From the NCBI GenBank assembly GCA_036940085.1, contig JALLBK010000130.1:1-21506 (forward strand): a DNA stretch of 21,506 nt, in the 5' to 3' direction. Origin of the DNA: Discostella pseudostelligera (Eukaryota > Bacillariophyta > Thalassiosirophyceae > Thalassiosirales > Thalassiosiraceae). Under the pieces are notes generated by a model. It was not told the DNA's origin. It saw only the letters and a list, made by a program, of their open reading frames with translations, and did no database searches. The translations under genes and the position numbers were made by a program. Shown in pieces: positions 8,776 to 18,086 of the stretch (positions are counted from its first letter, which is position 1; each line of letters begins with the position of its first letter).

Positions 8776-9480
8776 CTTGTTGGTGGCCTGCGGCTGTGTT
8801 GACGTTGATATGCAGCCTGGAAGCTGAGGAAGTGGAGGTGGAGGAGGCGGAACTACGATAGGTAGAGCTCGGCGGCGGCGGCGGCGGCGGCTTTGACCGC
8901 TGTAAGTAGAGTATCTCTGTGTATGTTGTTCGTTGCTCTTGCGGAAAGGGGGCTTGATTCGCCCTCCCCCCCAAAACATGGCGAAGAAAATGGCGGGGAC
9001 GATCGACTCGACTCGATTGCCTTTCCAGGTGGCAGTGATTTGGCGGGAAGAGGGCCTGTGAGAGTCAAAACGGCCAGCAGCAGCCGTCTGCCAGCAGCAC
9101 AGGGCCAGCAGCGTACTAGGTAGAGGAGAAGCGCCGACGGAGAACCGGCGGTCGAAAACAAAGCAGTCGGTCACCATAGGTACTAGGGGTGAATAGCTAT
9201 CTGTGGGTGTGTTTTCATGGCCATAGCTCGATGGGAAGATGATCAAGTGGGGTGAAGGCGGCCGCCATGGGGTGGGCGCGATATTTGGGTTTTGTGTGTG
9301 TGTGGAGTGTGGATCCATCGCTGAGTCGGCATGGTAGATAGGTACCAAGCTGTCCAAGTACAGCTTCAGCTACAAGCAAGAACTTTCAATCGACTCTACC
9401 ATTATCAATGAGAAGAGAGTGCGAATGATAATTGAAGGAATGCACTGAGGATCTTTCAGAGACATTTCAATTAGAGTAAA
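8776..9480 (-). promoter_or_regulatory. 5' flank of the zinc-knuckle gene and 3' flank of the kinase gene
   Basis: ATGGCGGGGA is at 8990-8999 and ATTTGGCGGGAAG at 9038-9050, both oriented opposite to the gene. A (GGC)7 run lies at 8871-8891, close to the likely start and probably in the 5' UTR. CCAGCAGC words repeat at about 9073-9113. A short TG run lies at about 9294-9304. The minus-strand frame remains open across most of this region, but the translation is Pro/Arg/Ser-rich low complexity, so coding is doubtful. Confidence 0.4.
8871..8891. repeat. (GGC)7 trinucleotide repeat
   Basis: Seven uninterrupted GGC units, about 100 bp upstream of the likely start codon at 8775. Read on the minus strand it would be (GCC)n in a 5' UTR, or poly-Arg/Pro/Ala if translated. 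It is a likely length-variable microsatellite. Confidence 0.85.
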
Positions 9481-12276
9481 TTATGAAAGTATGGAAGAAC
9501 TTTTGACAACCCATTCATCTTGATACCATCCATGCATTTCGAGTTTTCTGACTGCAGGATATGCATCATTACCGCATTGCCGAGATTCAAACATTATACA
9601 TTCTCGGGCCGACTCTATAAATATGCAAAGGTGATGAACAAACATTTGTGATGGGGTAAGAAACTGAGGCATTGTTCGTTTGCACGATGTCGATCGTGTC
9701 CTATCCGCTCTCAACTCAGCAAAGAACTGATTCGGGTCAACGTTGAATCTCGTGGTTCGATCTTTCCCTTTGACAGTGATATTTCCATCCGCCGACGAAA
9801 GCCGAATGATAGTCCCATCATTGAACTCCGTTTGTATGTCACCACCTGGATCATTCTCCATGAGCATTGTTTTTGCAATGTAAACCGATGACTGCGATGT
9901 ATGTCCCTCATTGGTTGTAAATAACAGTACAGTGATCTTGGGAGTTTGTAATTTCACCCGATGCACTGCATGTTCTAAAGATTCATACAGTGAAATGATA
10001 TCTCGACATTGCAGTGCGAGCAGCGACGATAGAGAATGTTTCGAAATATTGATTGGTGCACGCGAGAAGGCTTCCATGTACAGTGCACTTGGTTCAACAT
10101 TCTGAAGCACTATCGTGGATCGATTTGAGTTTGGCTTCAACTTTCCCCACAAGATGCCCAATCCGTCACTCGTTACGTGCATCCACAGACCACCGATTTT
10201 TGATTCTTGTTGAATAACAATACCTTCGTTGCCCAGGAAGTAGATTATGTACTCGTTACTGGATGTACCATTCCGTTGAGGCTCTGCCCATTTGCACTTT
10301 GCTTGTGGTAGACGATGAAGTGACTTCATGGAGATGAATGAAGTATATTGTGATTGCTTGCCGGTGCCATTTGTTCCTTCGTTGCCGATTGGTTCGTCAG
10401 CCGTTGCGGTCAGATTTGTAATAATGCCCAACTCTCTCTCAAGGTTCTTCATGTCCTCCATTGATGACGACACACGTCGTGATGATGTAAATGAGCTATC
10501 CTGTGGTCTTTCTCGTGCAATTGGCTGTTGATATGTGTTCCACTGTAACATGCGTCGCCTCTCATAAATGGGCAATGCATTTTTCTCAGACTGCGGACTC
10601 TCTTCGTCACTCGTCGCTGTGAAAGAAGATGCCGGCGAGGGATCATCGAAGCTTGAATTATCCTCTGATATGCAATGTTGTGGGAGGTCGGCCAGATATT
10701 CGTTTACGTCATGATGTCTATTGCCCACATTTTCCTTGTCCTGCCTACGCGACGTTGATGTTTTTGACGAAAGAGAACTAGAGTATCGATGCTGTTGTGT
10801 TCCATTTGGCTGCGCAGCACTCGTCAGGATTTTGCTGAGAGTATTTTCTACTTCCCATGATTCATTATTTGCAGGCCAGTTCTCCTCATTGCGAGCATTG
10901 TCAATTCCTTCCAAGCTGTCCATCTTGGTCATTGACATGGATGCAGTACTGACATTAGCAACGGTTGTAGATTTAGCAGCAGTTGTAGTGGTAGCTGCAT
11001 CATTCTGGAAAAATGGATGCAGATTCAAAATGCCCCGTGCCGTACCTCTCTTCCTCGGCAATCCGTCCAACAGTTGCTCCAATAACAATTGTATTGACGC
11101 ATCCGCAATGGTAACATTCGATGGTACACACCAATCTCCACGAATGACACGTTCGACTATTTGCTGTATCCGTTGCCGTTTCTCTAGCATTGGTGATACT
11201 GCTGGACTAGGAGTAGTACGTGGAGGGAGTGGCGATGCGAAGGGATTGCGACCAACCATCATAGTGTAGAGTAAACAGCCTGTTGCCCATAGGTCTGCGG
11301 GCTGCCCATATCCGGCATGCTTTTCCAACATGGTTCGTTGTACAGTGAGGTGAAAAGATGCATCGCCCATTCCTTCCATGAAGCTATCATCCAACTCGGA
11401 TAGTTTCTTGTCCATTACACCACTTGATTTGTTCGTTCTTGTTCCGGTCATCGTAGGAGAAAGGAATTGACACACCACCTCGGGAGCCAAACAGCATGGA
11501 GTACCACAAAAGGTATGTTGTGCTTCATACCAATCATCCTCCTCTGACATTTGCACTGCTAATCCAAAGTCACCAATTTTCAATTGACAATCCAATAAAG
11601 TAAATGCCTCCTTCTTCCCCTGCTTTGTCAGTTTGTTCGTTGGTGTCTGGACCATGGGACACAATAAAATATTGGGTGCCTTGATGTCTCGATGCACTAC
11701 CCCCCGTGAATGCAAGTACGATAGACCACATAATATTTGAAATAGGGCATGTCGTATTTCATGCGTATGGAGAAATAATGTCTCATCTCTTCTCTCCATG
11801 CCAATATCATTCTTTCTTCCAATGCCACTGCTGTGATGAAAATGATGAAGTTGCCCTTGATGCTGTTGATGTCGCAATTGTTGCTTCTCCTCACGCACCC
11901 GCTTGAAATAACCCTGCAAATCCCCCCATGGACAGTATTCCAAAAGTATAGCTAGCATGGAACTCCCGGTAATTTCATTCTTGTAAGAAAATGATTCTAG
12001 TAATGATACAATGTTGGGATGAGGAGAGACGGAAGATTGTACATTTATTTCTTGTTGGAGGAGGGAGAATATGTTGGTTTTAGATTGCAGTGGTGGTGCA
12101 TTGAATTCACCTTCCTCTGTTTGTTGTTGCTGTTGCTGCTGCTGCCGTCGTTGGCAGTCGGCAACATCAACAATCTTAATGGCATAATGTCGTTTCGATC
12201 GAATATCACGGGCGAGATGGACGGTGGCGAAGGAGCCCTTGCCTAGGAAACGACCGACTTCGTAGTTGCTGGCCAT
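9481..12276 (-). CDS. Serine/threonine protein kinase, possibly PLK4-like
   Basis: A 931-aa single-exon protein. All kinase landmarks are present: Gly loop GKGSFATV (12-19), ATP-binding Lys34 (YAIK), helix C Glu76 (QQEI), catalytic HRD 195-197 followed by IKAPN, DFG 236-238, and CGTPCCLAPE ending at 266, then DLWATGCLLYTMMVGRNPF. Unusual are a poly-Gln insertion (45-52) between the Lys and helix C, a Gln/His-rich loop near 130-150, and an insert of about 60 residues after APE. A long Ser/Thr-rich linker (about 420-640) precedes a structured C-terminal region (about 650-915) with strand patterns such as FNDGTIIRLSSADGNITVKGKDRTTRF, which recall polo-box folds. Together with YEVGRFLGKGSFATV, this suggests a PLK4/SAK-type kinase acting in centriole or basal-body assembly. 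The kinase call is firm; the PLK4 assignment is inference. ULK-like or another divergent kinase is the alternative. It is divergent from the SET gene. Confidence 0.85.
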   Translation of the reverse strand: MASNYEVGRFLGKGSFATVHLARDIRSKRHYAIKIVDVADCQRRQQQQQQQQTEEGEFNAPPLQSKTNIFSLLQQEINVQSSVSPHPNIVSLLESFSYKNEITGSSMLAILLEYCPWGDLQGYFKRVREEKQQLRHQQHQGQLHHFHHSSGIGRKNDIGMERRDETLFLHTHEIRHALFQILCGLSYLHSRGVVHRDIKAPNILLCPMVQTPTNKLTKQGKKEAFTLLDCQLKIGDFGLAVQMSEEDDWYEAQHTFCGTPCCLAPEVVCQFLSPTMTGTRTNKSSGVMDKKLSELDDSFMEGMGDASFHLTVQRTMLEKHAGYGQPADLWATGCLLYTMMVGRNPFASPLPPRTTPSPAVSPMLEKRQRIQQIVERVIRGDWCVPSNVTIADASIQLLLEQLLDGLPRKRGTARGILNLHPFFQNDAATTTTAAKSTTVANVSTASMSMTKMDSLEGIDNARNEENWPANNESWEVENTLSKILTSAAQPNGTQQHRYSSSLSSKTSTSRRQDKENVGNRHHDVNEYLADLPQHCISEDNSSFDDPSPASSFTATSDEESPQSEKNALPIYERRRMLQWNTYQQPIARERPQDSSFTSSRRVSSSMEDMKNLERELGIITNLTATADEPIGNEGTNGTGKQSQYTSFISMKSLHRLPQAKCKWAEPQRNGTSSNEYIIYFLGNEGIVIQQESKIGGLWMHVTSDGLGILWGKLKPNSNRSTIVLQNVEPSALYMEAFSRAPINISKHSLSSLLALQCRDIISLYESLEHAVHRVKLQTPKITVLLFTTNEGHTSQSSVYIAKTMLMENDPGGDIQTEFNDGTIIRLSSADGNITVKGKDRTTRFNVDPNQFFAELRADRTRSTSCKRTMPQFLTPSQMFVHHLCIFIESARECIMFESRQCGNDAYPAVRKLEMHGWYQDEWVVKSSSILS
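12121..12144 (-). repeat. Poly-Gln trinucleotide tract in the kinase
   Basis: Eight consecutive CAA/CAG Gln codons (mixed, read on the minus strand) encode residues 45-52 of the kinase, between the catalytic Lys and helix C. This place normally holds a short loop. Confidence 0.8.
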
Positions 12277-12697
12277 ATTATTCTAAAATTATTTCGTTTG
12301 ACACACTCTCTTGCTCATGCGGATGAGCAGTACTCTAACACTGACGTCTCTCTCAGCCGAGTTAGGTATTATTTTTGGACGCCATGGTGTCATTGTTTTG
12401 CTGGAAGGGTTCCAGGTTGGTGGGTGATTGTTGTTGCACCACACAAGAGACCACAAACAAGATGATGGGCGCGCAATTTCAAAGAAAAAAATGGCGGGAA
12501 AAGATCTGGTATTGAATTCCTACGTGAGAAATATTTCGTCTGTCTGGCGTCACGACAAAGATACAAAGATTTGGCGGGAAGTGAGCGAAGTTTTGGCGGG
12601 CTCACGTGCACCGACGATTTTCCGCGATGACGATGACCGCGCGACCGTCGACTCCGCCGACGGACACTTCTACTTCTACCATGGCCATTTCCCAACC
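12277..12697. promoter_or_regulatory. Shared divergent promoter of kinase and SET genes
   Basis: Three E2F-like elements lie here: ATGGCGGGAA at 12491-12500, ATTTGGCGGGAA at 12569-12580 and TTTTGGCGGG at 12591-12600. CACGTG at 12603-12608 follows the last one after 2 bp. TGACGT is at 12342-12347. An inverted repeat TGCTCAT/ATGAGCA with a 4-nt loop lies at 12312-12329, about 35 bp from the kinase start and so probably in its 5' UTR. The plus-strand frame is open from 12428 but runs through these elements. Confidence 0.5.
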
Positions 12698-14095
12698 ATG
12701 AGATTGATATCATCGTTCTTCCTCTCCATATTGGCAGTATTGCCATTTCTGGGCCAAGCTAACAGCGTCGCCGGTGGACTGGTGGGTGTCCTTTTGGCAT
12801 TGAATGTAGCCTCCAATGCTGCCGCCGCCAGCACCACCTCCGACGAAACTGTCGCCAAGGCCACCAATGACAACGACAACGACGAAGATGATGAGAATGA
12901 TGAAGAATATGAATCCAAAATCCAAGAGGCTATGCAATACTTCAAATCCAAATCTTCACAGTTGTTAAAGCAAGCATTGCAAGAGGGTGGTGGAAGTGTA
13001 GGCGATGCATCGATATTGGAGATAAATCCCAATGGTGACATTGTCAGTAGTACCGATGGCACTGATAATGTAGAAGAGGAATTATGGCAGACGGAATTTG
13101 CATTAACAGCAATGGAGCAGGAATTGCAACGATTGCAAAATCGGTTGAAACATGACAATGACGACGAGGACGACGACGAAGATGAAGACGAAGACGAAGA
13201 CGAAGAGGAGGAGGAGGAGGAGGATAGCGACGATGAAGACGAGTATGACTACGGTGACAACTTCCCCCCTGAAAACTATCGTCTCTCTCCCGAAGCTATT
13301 GACGCTCAACTCCAAAACGATCCTGAACTAAAGGCAATACTCGACTCCATTACCGATCCAAAAGTACGGAATGATAAGTATGGTGATATTAAATCGGAAG
13401 CCGACATGGCAGCGAAAATGGACATTGACAAGTGGCATACATTCAAATATTGGGAAATGCATGCCTTCTTCTCCTGTGCACGACAATTTACCGCCTCTCG
13501 ACCAGTGTATGATACAAACATGTGGAATGAAGTACGACAATTATGGAATGATTTTGCAAACGAAGATAAACTTGACAATTTCAAGCCAGGTATGAAGGAA
13601 CGGACCTATCAATTTAGTACTGACTCCTTTGATCCACCCATGGAACCATTCCATGCTGGTGAAAAAGGACGGGGATTGCGTGCCGCGCGGGATATTGCCA
13701 AGGGAGAGCTGGTATTCAAGGCTACCAACAATACGGTCATTTTTACCCATGGACATACTTGGCGAAAGTTTCTGTTTCATATATATGAACGACATGGGGA
13801 AGATGGTCCATTTGATGGTGGTACGGCATGTGATGTACTCCTTTGGTCATGGGTCCAACGGATCGAAAAAGATGGACCATTAGTCATTGTGGCTGATTTT
13901 GATAATGGATCATTGTTGAATGAAGGACGAGATGAGCCTGGTTGGGATAAACCTAACGTTCGATGTGGGAAGGAGGGGGATGAGATGTGTATGATGGAAT
14001 ACTATGCCACTGATGATATTAAGACCGGGGAGGAGATTCTCTGTGATTATAGGGGGTTTGCATTGTTGGGCGCTTGGAGGAACATGGGGGTGTGA
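12698..14095 (+). CDS. SET-domain protein with signal peptide and acidic tract
   Basis: A 465-aa single-exon protein, starting at 12698 (CCAACCATGAG) because MRLISSFFLSILAVLPFLGQANSVAGG is then a clear signal peptide or anchor; the frame upstream crosses promoter elements. A second hydrophobic stretch (VGVLLALNVASNAAAA) follows. Residues about 153-187 are almost entirely Asp/Glu. The SET fold covers about 319-455: GEKGRGLRAARDIAKGELVF, then DFDNGSLLNEG, KPNVRC and TGEEILCDYRGF. SET enzymes transfer methyl groups from S-adenosylmethionine to lysine. The usual N-H-S of the active site appears as N-E-G (N408), so activity or substrate may differ. There is no Ala-Phe plastid signal, so ER or secretory location is the simplest reading, which is unusual for a SET protein. 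It converges with the ABC1K gene, with only 58 bp between stop codons. Confidence 0.78.
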   Translation: MRLISSFFLSILAVLPFLGQANSVAGGLVGVLLALNVASNAAAASTTSDETVAKATNDNDNDEDDENDEEYESKIQEAMQYFKSKSSQLLKQALQEGGGSVGDASILEINPNGDIVSSTDGTDNVEEELWQTEFALTAMEQELQRLQNRLKHDNDDEDDDEDEDEDEDEEEEEEEDSDDEDEYDYGDNFPPENYRLSPEAIDAQLQNDPELKAILDSITDPKVRNDKYGDIKSEADMAAKMDIDKWHTFKYWEMHAFFSCARQFTASRPVYDTNMWNEVRQLWNDFANEDKLDNFKPGMKERTYQFSTDSFDPPMEPFHAGEKGRGLRAARDIAKGELVFKATNNTVIFTHGHTWRKFLFHIYERHGEDGPFDGGTACDVLLWSWVQRIEKDGPLVIVADFDNGSLLNEGRDEPGWDKPNVRCGKEGDEMCMMEYYATDDIKTGEEILCDYRGFALLGAWRNMGV

Positions 14096-14153
14096 TCGGA
14101 GGGCGGATATGAAGTGAATCCGGCACTGATATCGGTGTCTAATTTATATTTAG

Positions 14154-17100
14154 CTACCGTTTAGGATTCATTGATTCAAACGATGGTGGCGGTAATCCAA
14201 ATGCCGCTCTCAGACTTCGACTTACTGCCCGCTCACTTAGGCGTGCCACAACTTCACTTGCTTTGCTTGTCACTCTTGGCTCTTGCAATAGTTTCTGCAC
14301 GATTGGTGTGAATTTGCTTATTGTACTGACTGTGTCGGCAGCAGCGTTGGTATTACTGGAAGTAGCTAAAGATGATGCTCCTCGAGTCCCAATCAGTAGG
14401 CCAATTTTCTTTGTGCGTTGCATCGACGGGGGTAATTCAGGGAGACTTTCGACGACACTGTTCAGAATTTTCGTAATGCCCGTGGTGGCAGAAGATTGCA
14501 AATCTCTACCGCTTCCCTCCTTTTCAGAATTGGATTGTAAGAGTTCTCCCAAGGAACGTAGGGCGTTGGCTGCCGCTCGCTCGTCGTGAATGGCCAAAAC
14601 GTCTACTGCCTTTGTTATGTATTGCACGGTATCTCGTCCTAATGAATCCGCTTCTTCTATGAACTGGTCAGCAATCTCATTTAGAAGCTCCTCGCCTTCG
14701 CTTGAAATGATATAGTCGACCAACTTCCCGACCACTTGCACAATGTTGAAGCCACTTGACTCTTTTGCTTCATCCAACAGCGACTCTAATCGACTCCATC
14801 GTATGTGTCCATCTGACGTGAAAATAAGCCTTCGTAGCGCCTCTCTCAATTCCTCTTGTGAATCATCCGTCAATACACGATTGGCTACATAAGGATAAGC
14901 TTCTGATATAATCCTTGCCTGCGGGTCAACCTGAATTGCCAACCCCTCGAGCACGCCCAAACATCGAATAATACTTATGTAAAATGGAGGCAGGGAGAAT
15001 GGATATGTGTAAAAGATATCGCCTAGCTTTCCAACCACATTCTTGAAGTTCAATTCGCTAATATTGGCGTTCAAAACATCGGGAAGTGCCTTCTCCAATG
15101 CCAACTCAATGGGCTTTACATCTGTGCCATCAGGGATGAATCCTAATTTTTGGTACACCCGTACGAGTTCACTCCAATCTCGATTGACGATGTGTACTAC
15201 CGCAAGGAGGAATCCATTTCGCTGATCTGCCGTCGCGTAACTCATCATTCCAAAGTCAAGATAGCATAGCCTTCCATCTCGGGTTGCAAGTAGGTTGCCA
15301 GCGTGTGGATCTATGAATGGTAGTGACAAAATGGATGGGCCAAAGAATTATGCTACGACGTATGTCATGCAAGAATAATTCGCTCACCTGCATGGAAGAA
15401 TCCATTTTCCATAATTTGTCGAAGAGAACCTACAGAAGTGGGATACAGGAAGAAATAACATTAAAACAATGATGCAACAAGGCTTCTGAAAGTCAAGCCA
15501 TCATAACTTCACTCACACTGAACCAACGTATCGACTAGCTTTTTGCGGTCAAGATTGTACAACTCTAAATTCTCATTGTCCGTCAACCTGAATCCGTCAA
15601 CCCATTCCATCGTCAAAACCTTTCTCGTCGTCAACTCGGAATAGACCTTAGGCACAAATACGTCGGCAATAGCAACATCTTCGGCATACAGCTCCGAAAA
15701 TCTACGAGCATTGGCTGCCTCGGCAACATAATCAATTTCGGCATACAATAGTTTCCCAAAGTCGTCCATCACGCTTTGCAAATTGATATCCCGCCCAAGA
15801 ACACGAAATATAGCATTGTAAACTCCTCCCCACCAACGAAGGACATACAAGTCTAATGCGACGATTTCCTCAGTGTTAGGACGTTGGATTTTGATCGCCA
15901 CGAGTTGTCCATTTTTAAGCAGACGCGCTTTGTAAACTTGTCCGATGGACGCGGCTGACAAGGAGGTAGCAAGTGGGACAAATTAGTGAACTCAAGGTTA
16001 GCTATCACCTCTCATTCGGAACAAACATCTATCACGGATAAATACAAGATCTTTGCTCAGATAAACAACGTACCAGCCACAGGCTCCGGCTCCACCAATT
16101 CAAAAACTTTTCCAAACTTTTGCTTCAATTCCTCCTCCACGATGCGGAAAGCAACATCATTACCGAACGTGGGTACGTTGTCCTGTAGCTTTTGTAATTC
16201 ATCCAAATATTCGCTCGGGAGTAGATCTGGACGGGATGCCAATGCCTGTCCCGCCTCTGTCAATGTTAACAAAAGATGAAAACGAATAGTACAGATTGAG
16301 CCAATCTAGTTTTGGGATTATCATAATGACGATGATCTTGACAACTTACTGATAATTGCCGGTCCCAAGCTCCCAATAATCGAATTCAACTCCCGTGCAC
16401 GTTTCTTTCTATTTACTTTCTCAACTGCAAAGATATTATCCATTAATATTCCTGCCACCCATAACCCGAAGGGGAAGGCAATTTGTACATTCCGTACTAA
16501 CCATTTTGTAGGTTGGACAAAGAGTAACTTTTCGGCGGCAATGGGATCGTATTGGACGAGTGGTTCGGCGACTGCTACTATGGAGATACGAGAGGATGTT
16601 GTGGTGACGGATGAGGAGGAAGGTTGAGGTTGTGATTGTCGTTGTGTTCCCTTGGTTGTTGTTGAAAATGATGCATTGCCCCCGGCACTACTATCATCAG
16701 TACTCATCCAACGTCCCCCCGGCAGCAGACTGCTTTTGGAATCTACTAAATTATCCACGCTGTCAAATGTATCTGCCATTCGTAACTCGTACATACCCTG
16801 ATGATGATGCTGCTGCTGCTGCTGCTGCTGTGAAACTACTGCTGATTGTGATGGCAGTGGTGCTGGTTGCTCCAACTCTTCTTCGAGAGAGCCAAATCCC
16901 CCAAAACGCATAGAGTAACTTCCCATGGGTACGACCGTGGTGAAATAATCATCATTCATGCCCTTATTGTTACTATTTTGCATAGTTTCTAACCGTTGCA
17001 AGGGTGTGATTTGTGCCATTTCTAGTAACCGTCTGGCTTTCATTAGACGGAGTGTGGATTTTTCATTAGTTTTTGATGATGATATTATTGGAGAATTGTC

Positions 17101-17460
17101 ATTATTATTGTTGCTGCTGTTGGTGTGATTGTCGATTGGAGATTTTTCAGAATTCGCGCTATTTCTGTGCAGTGTTGTGGCTGTACCAGATAACGATTGA
17201 TTAGAGGATGGCTTTGTTGCCACTGCCACGGCAGAAGTATCAGTGTCACCATTGCCATCATCAATGCCCTCCCGAAAATTGAGCTGATGAAAATGGTGTC
17301 GTATATTCCCATACCGCTGCTGCTGATTTCGTTTATGGAGGCAAGATATTATTGGCATCGCTGTCCTCGGCGGAGGGTTGACGAACGCCAATACGGTATG
17401 CCATAATTTCACGACGGAGACAATTATCAGTAATCGCCAAATACGCCGCTGTTGGAACAT
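14154..17460 (-). CDS. Plastid ABC1K (ABC1/ADCK/UbiB family) atypical kinase
   Basis: Five exons: 17460-16350, 16256-16074, 15954-15517, 15429-15388 and 15310-14154; introns 93, 119, 87 and 77 bp, all GT-AG, phase 1. Spliced length is 976 aa. Family signatures are rebuilt across the joins: KAGQ (K371, codon split by intron 1) before ALASRPDLLP, the Ala-rich AAAS loop (432-434 region, split by intron 2), VAIK Lys453, FFHADPHAGN (the HAD segment encoded by the 42-nt exon) and DFG 610-612. The N-terminus is a signal peptide ending VLA|FVNPP, so plastid-targeted. Residues about 40-290 are low complexity with a Gln7/His run. A hydrophobic segment precedes the kinase core (FPFGLWVAGILM). A long C-terminal extension (about 750-976) is helical. 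Plant plastid ABC1K proteins act at plastoglobules on prenylquinone and photoprotection metabolism; the exact subfamily cannot be set here. Confidence 0.9.
15388..15429 (-). other. 42-nt microexon of the ABC1K gene
   Basis: Flanked by CTGTAG acceptor and GTGAGC donor, phase 1 on both sides. It encodes SLRQIMENGFFHA plus parts of the flanking Cys and Asp codons. The next exon supplies the rest of DPHAGN, so skipping the microexon keeps frame but removes part of the metal-binding segment. Confidence 0.85.
16810..16830 (-). repeat. (CAG)7 microsatellite coding poly-Gln in ABC1K
   Basis: Seven pure CAG codons on the minus strand, followed by three His codons, in the low-complexity linker after the plastid targeting sequence. 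Probably length-variable and tolerated. Confidence 0.85.
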
Positions 17461-18086
17461 GACTATCTTTGCTTTGATATTACAGATTGAGAAGAAGGAG
17501 AAGTGGCGACAGTGTGTGATAACCTTCAGCTTCAGCTATGGTAACTAATACATTCAGCGGCCACCATCGTCGGCTCGGCGAATCGGCGGTCGGCGGAATG
17601 AAGGGAGAGGAAGGAGAGCAGCTGGGCAATCGGACACAAAAGGCGGACATGATGCATAAAATCCAGCTCTGACTTCCTCCTCGCGGCAGGACCGAGCTCT
17701 TTTCTGAAAACGAGAAACTACCACATTGCACACTGATGGAACCAGTACAGAATTTCCTACGTACGGACTCCCCCGTACCACATACACAATTAATTCTAAA
17801 ATTTGAATTCATGACTCATTCAAATTCGAGAAATCTCAAATTTAAAACGACACAAGGAACTAGTACTTTAAAAGTACGTACGGACTCTACTGTGATGCAT
17901 AAGGGTTAATTTTAGGTTTCAAGTCAAAAAGATTCGCTTTCCCGCCATATATCTTCGCCTTCCCGTCACCGTCACCGCCGCTAATTAGGTGCCACAATCT
18001 ACTCCTACCTCTAGAGAGGTAGATATCTACTGCCTTTTCCATTATTTTATGCCGAACATCGGCATCATCCGACGACGACGGCGACC
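17461..18086. promoter_or_regulatory. Shared divergent promoter of ABC1K and AMP deaminase genes
   Basis: CTTTCCCGCCATAT (17937-17950) is the E2F-like element, about 140 bp before the AMP deaminase start. ATGACTCAT (17811-17819) is a perfect GCN4/AP-1-type bZIP palindrome. TACGTACGGACTC occurs twice, at 17758-17770 and 17875-17887. CTACCTCT/AGAGGTAG is an inverted repeat with a 2-nt centre at 18005-18022. AT-rich AAATTTGAATTC-like words lie at about 17795-17855. Roles are inferred from position only. Confidence 0.45.

Noticed and set aside
8776..9357. N-terminal extension of the zinc-knuckle protein back to 9357
   Set aside because: The translation is low complexity and spans two promoter-type (A/T)TGGCGGG elements and a (GGC)7 run; 8775 is the more natural start. 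Not fully excluded.
10721..11269. 182-codon plus-strand frame inside the kinase gene
   Set aside because: Antisense shadow of the Ser/Thr-rich linker and C-lobe of the kinase.
12428..12697. Upstream extension of the SET protein
   Set aside because: It crosses three E2F-like elements and would bury the signal peptide.
17480..17812. 110-codon minus-strand frame upstream of ABC1K
   Set aside because: No domain, and it lies in a divergent promoter with repeated regulatory words.
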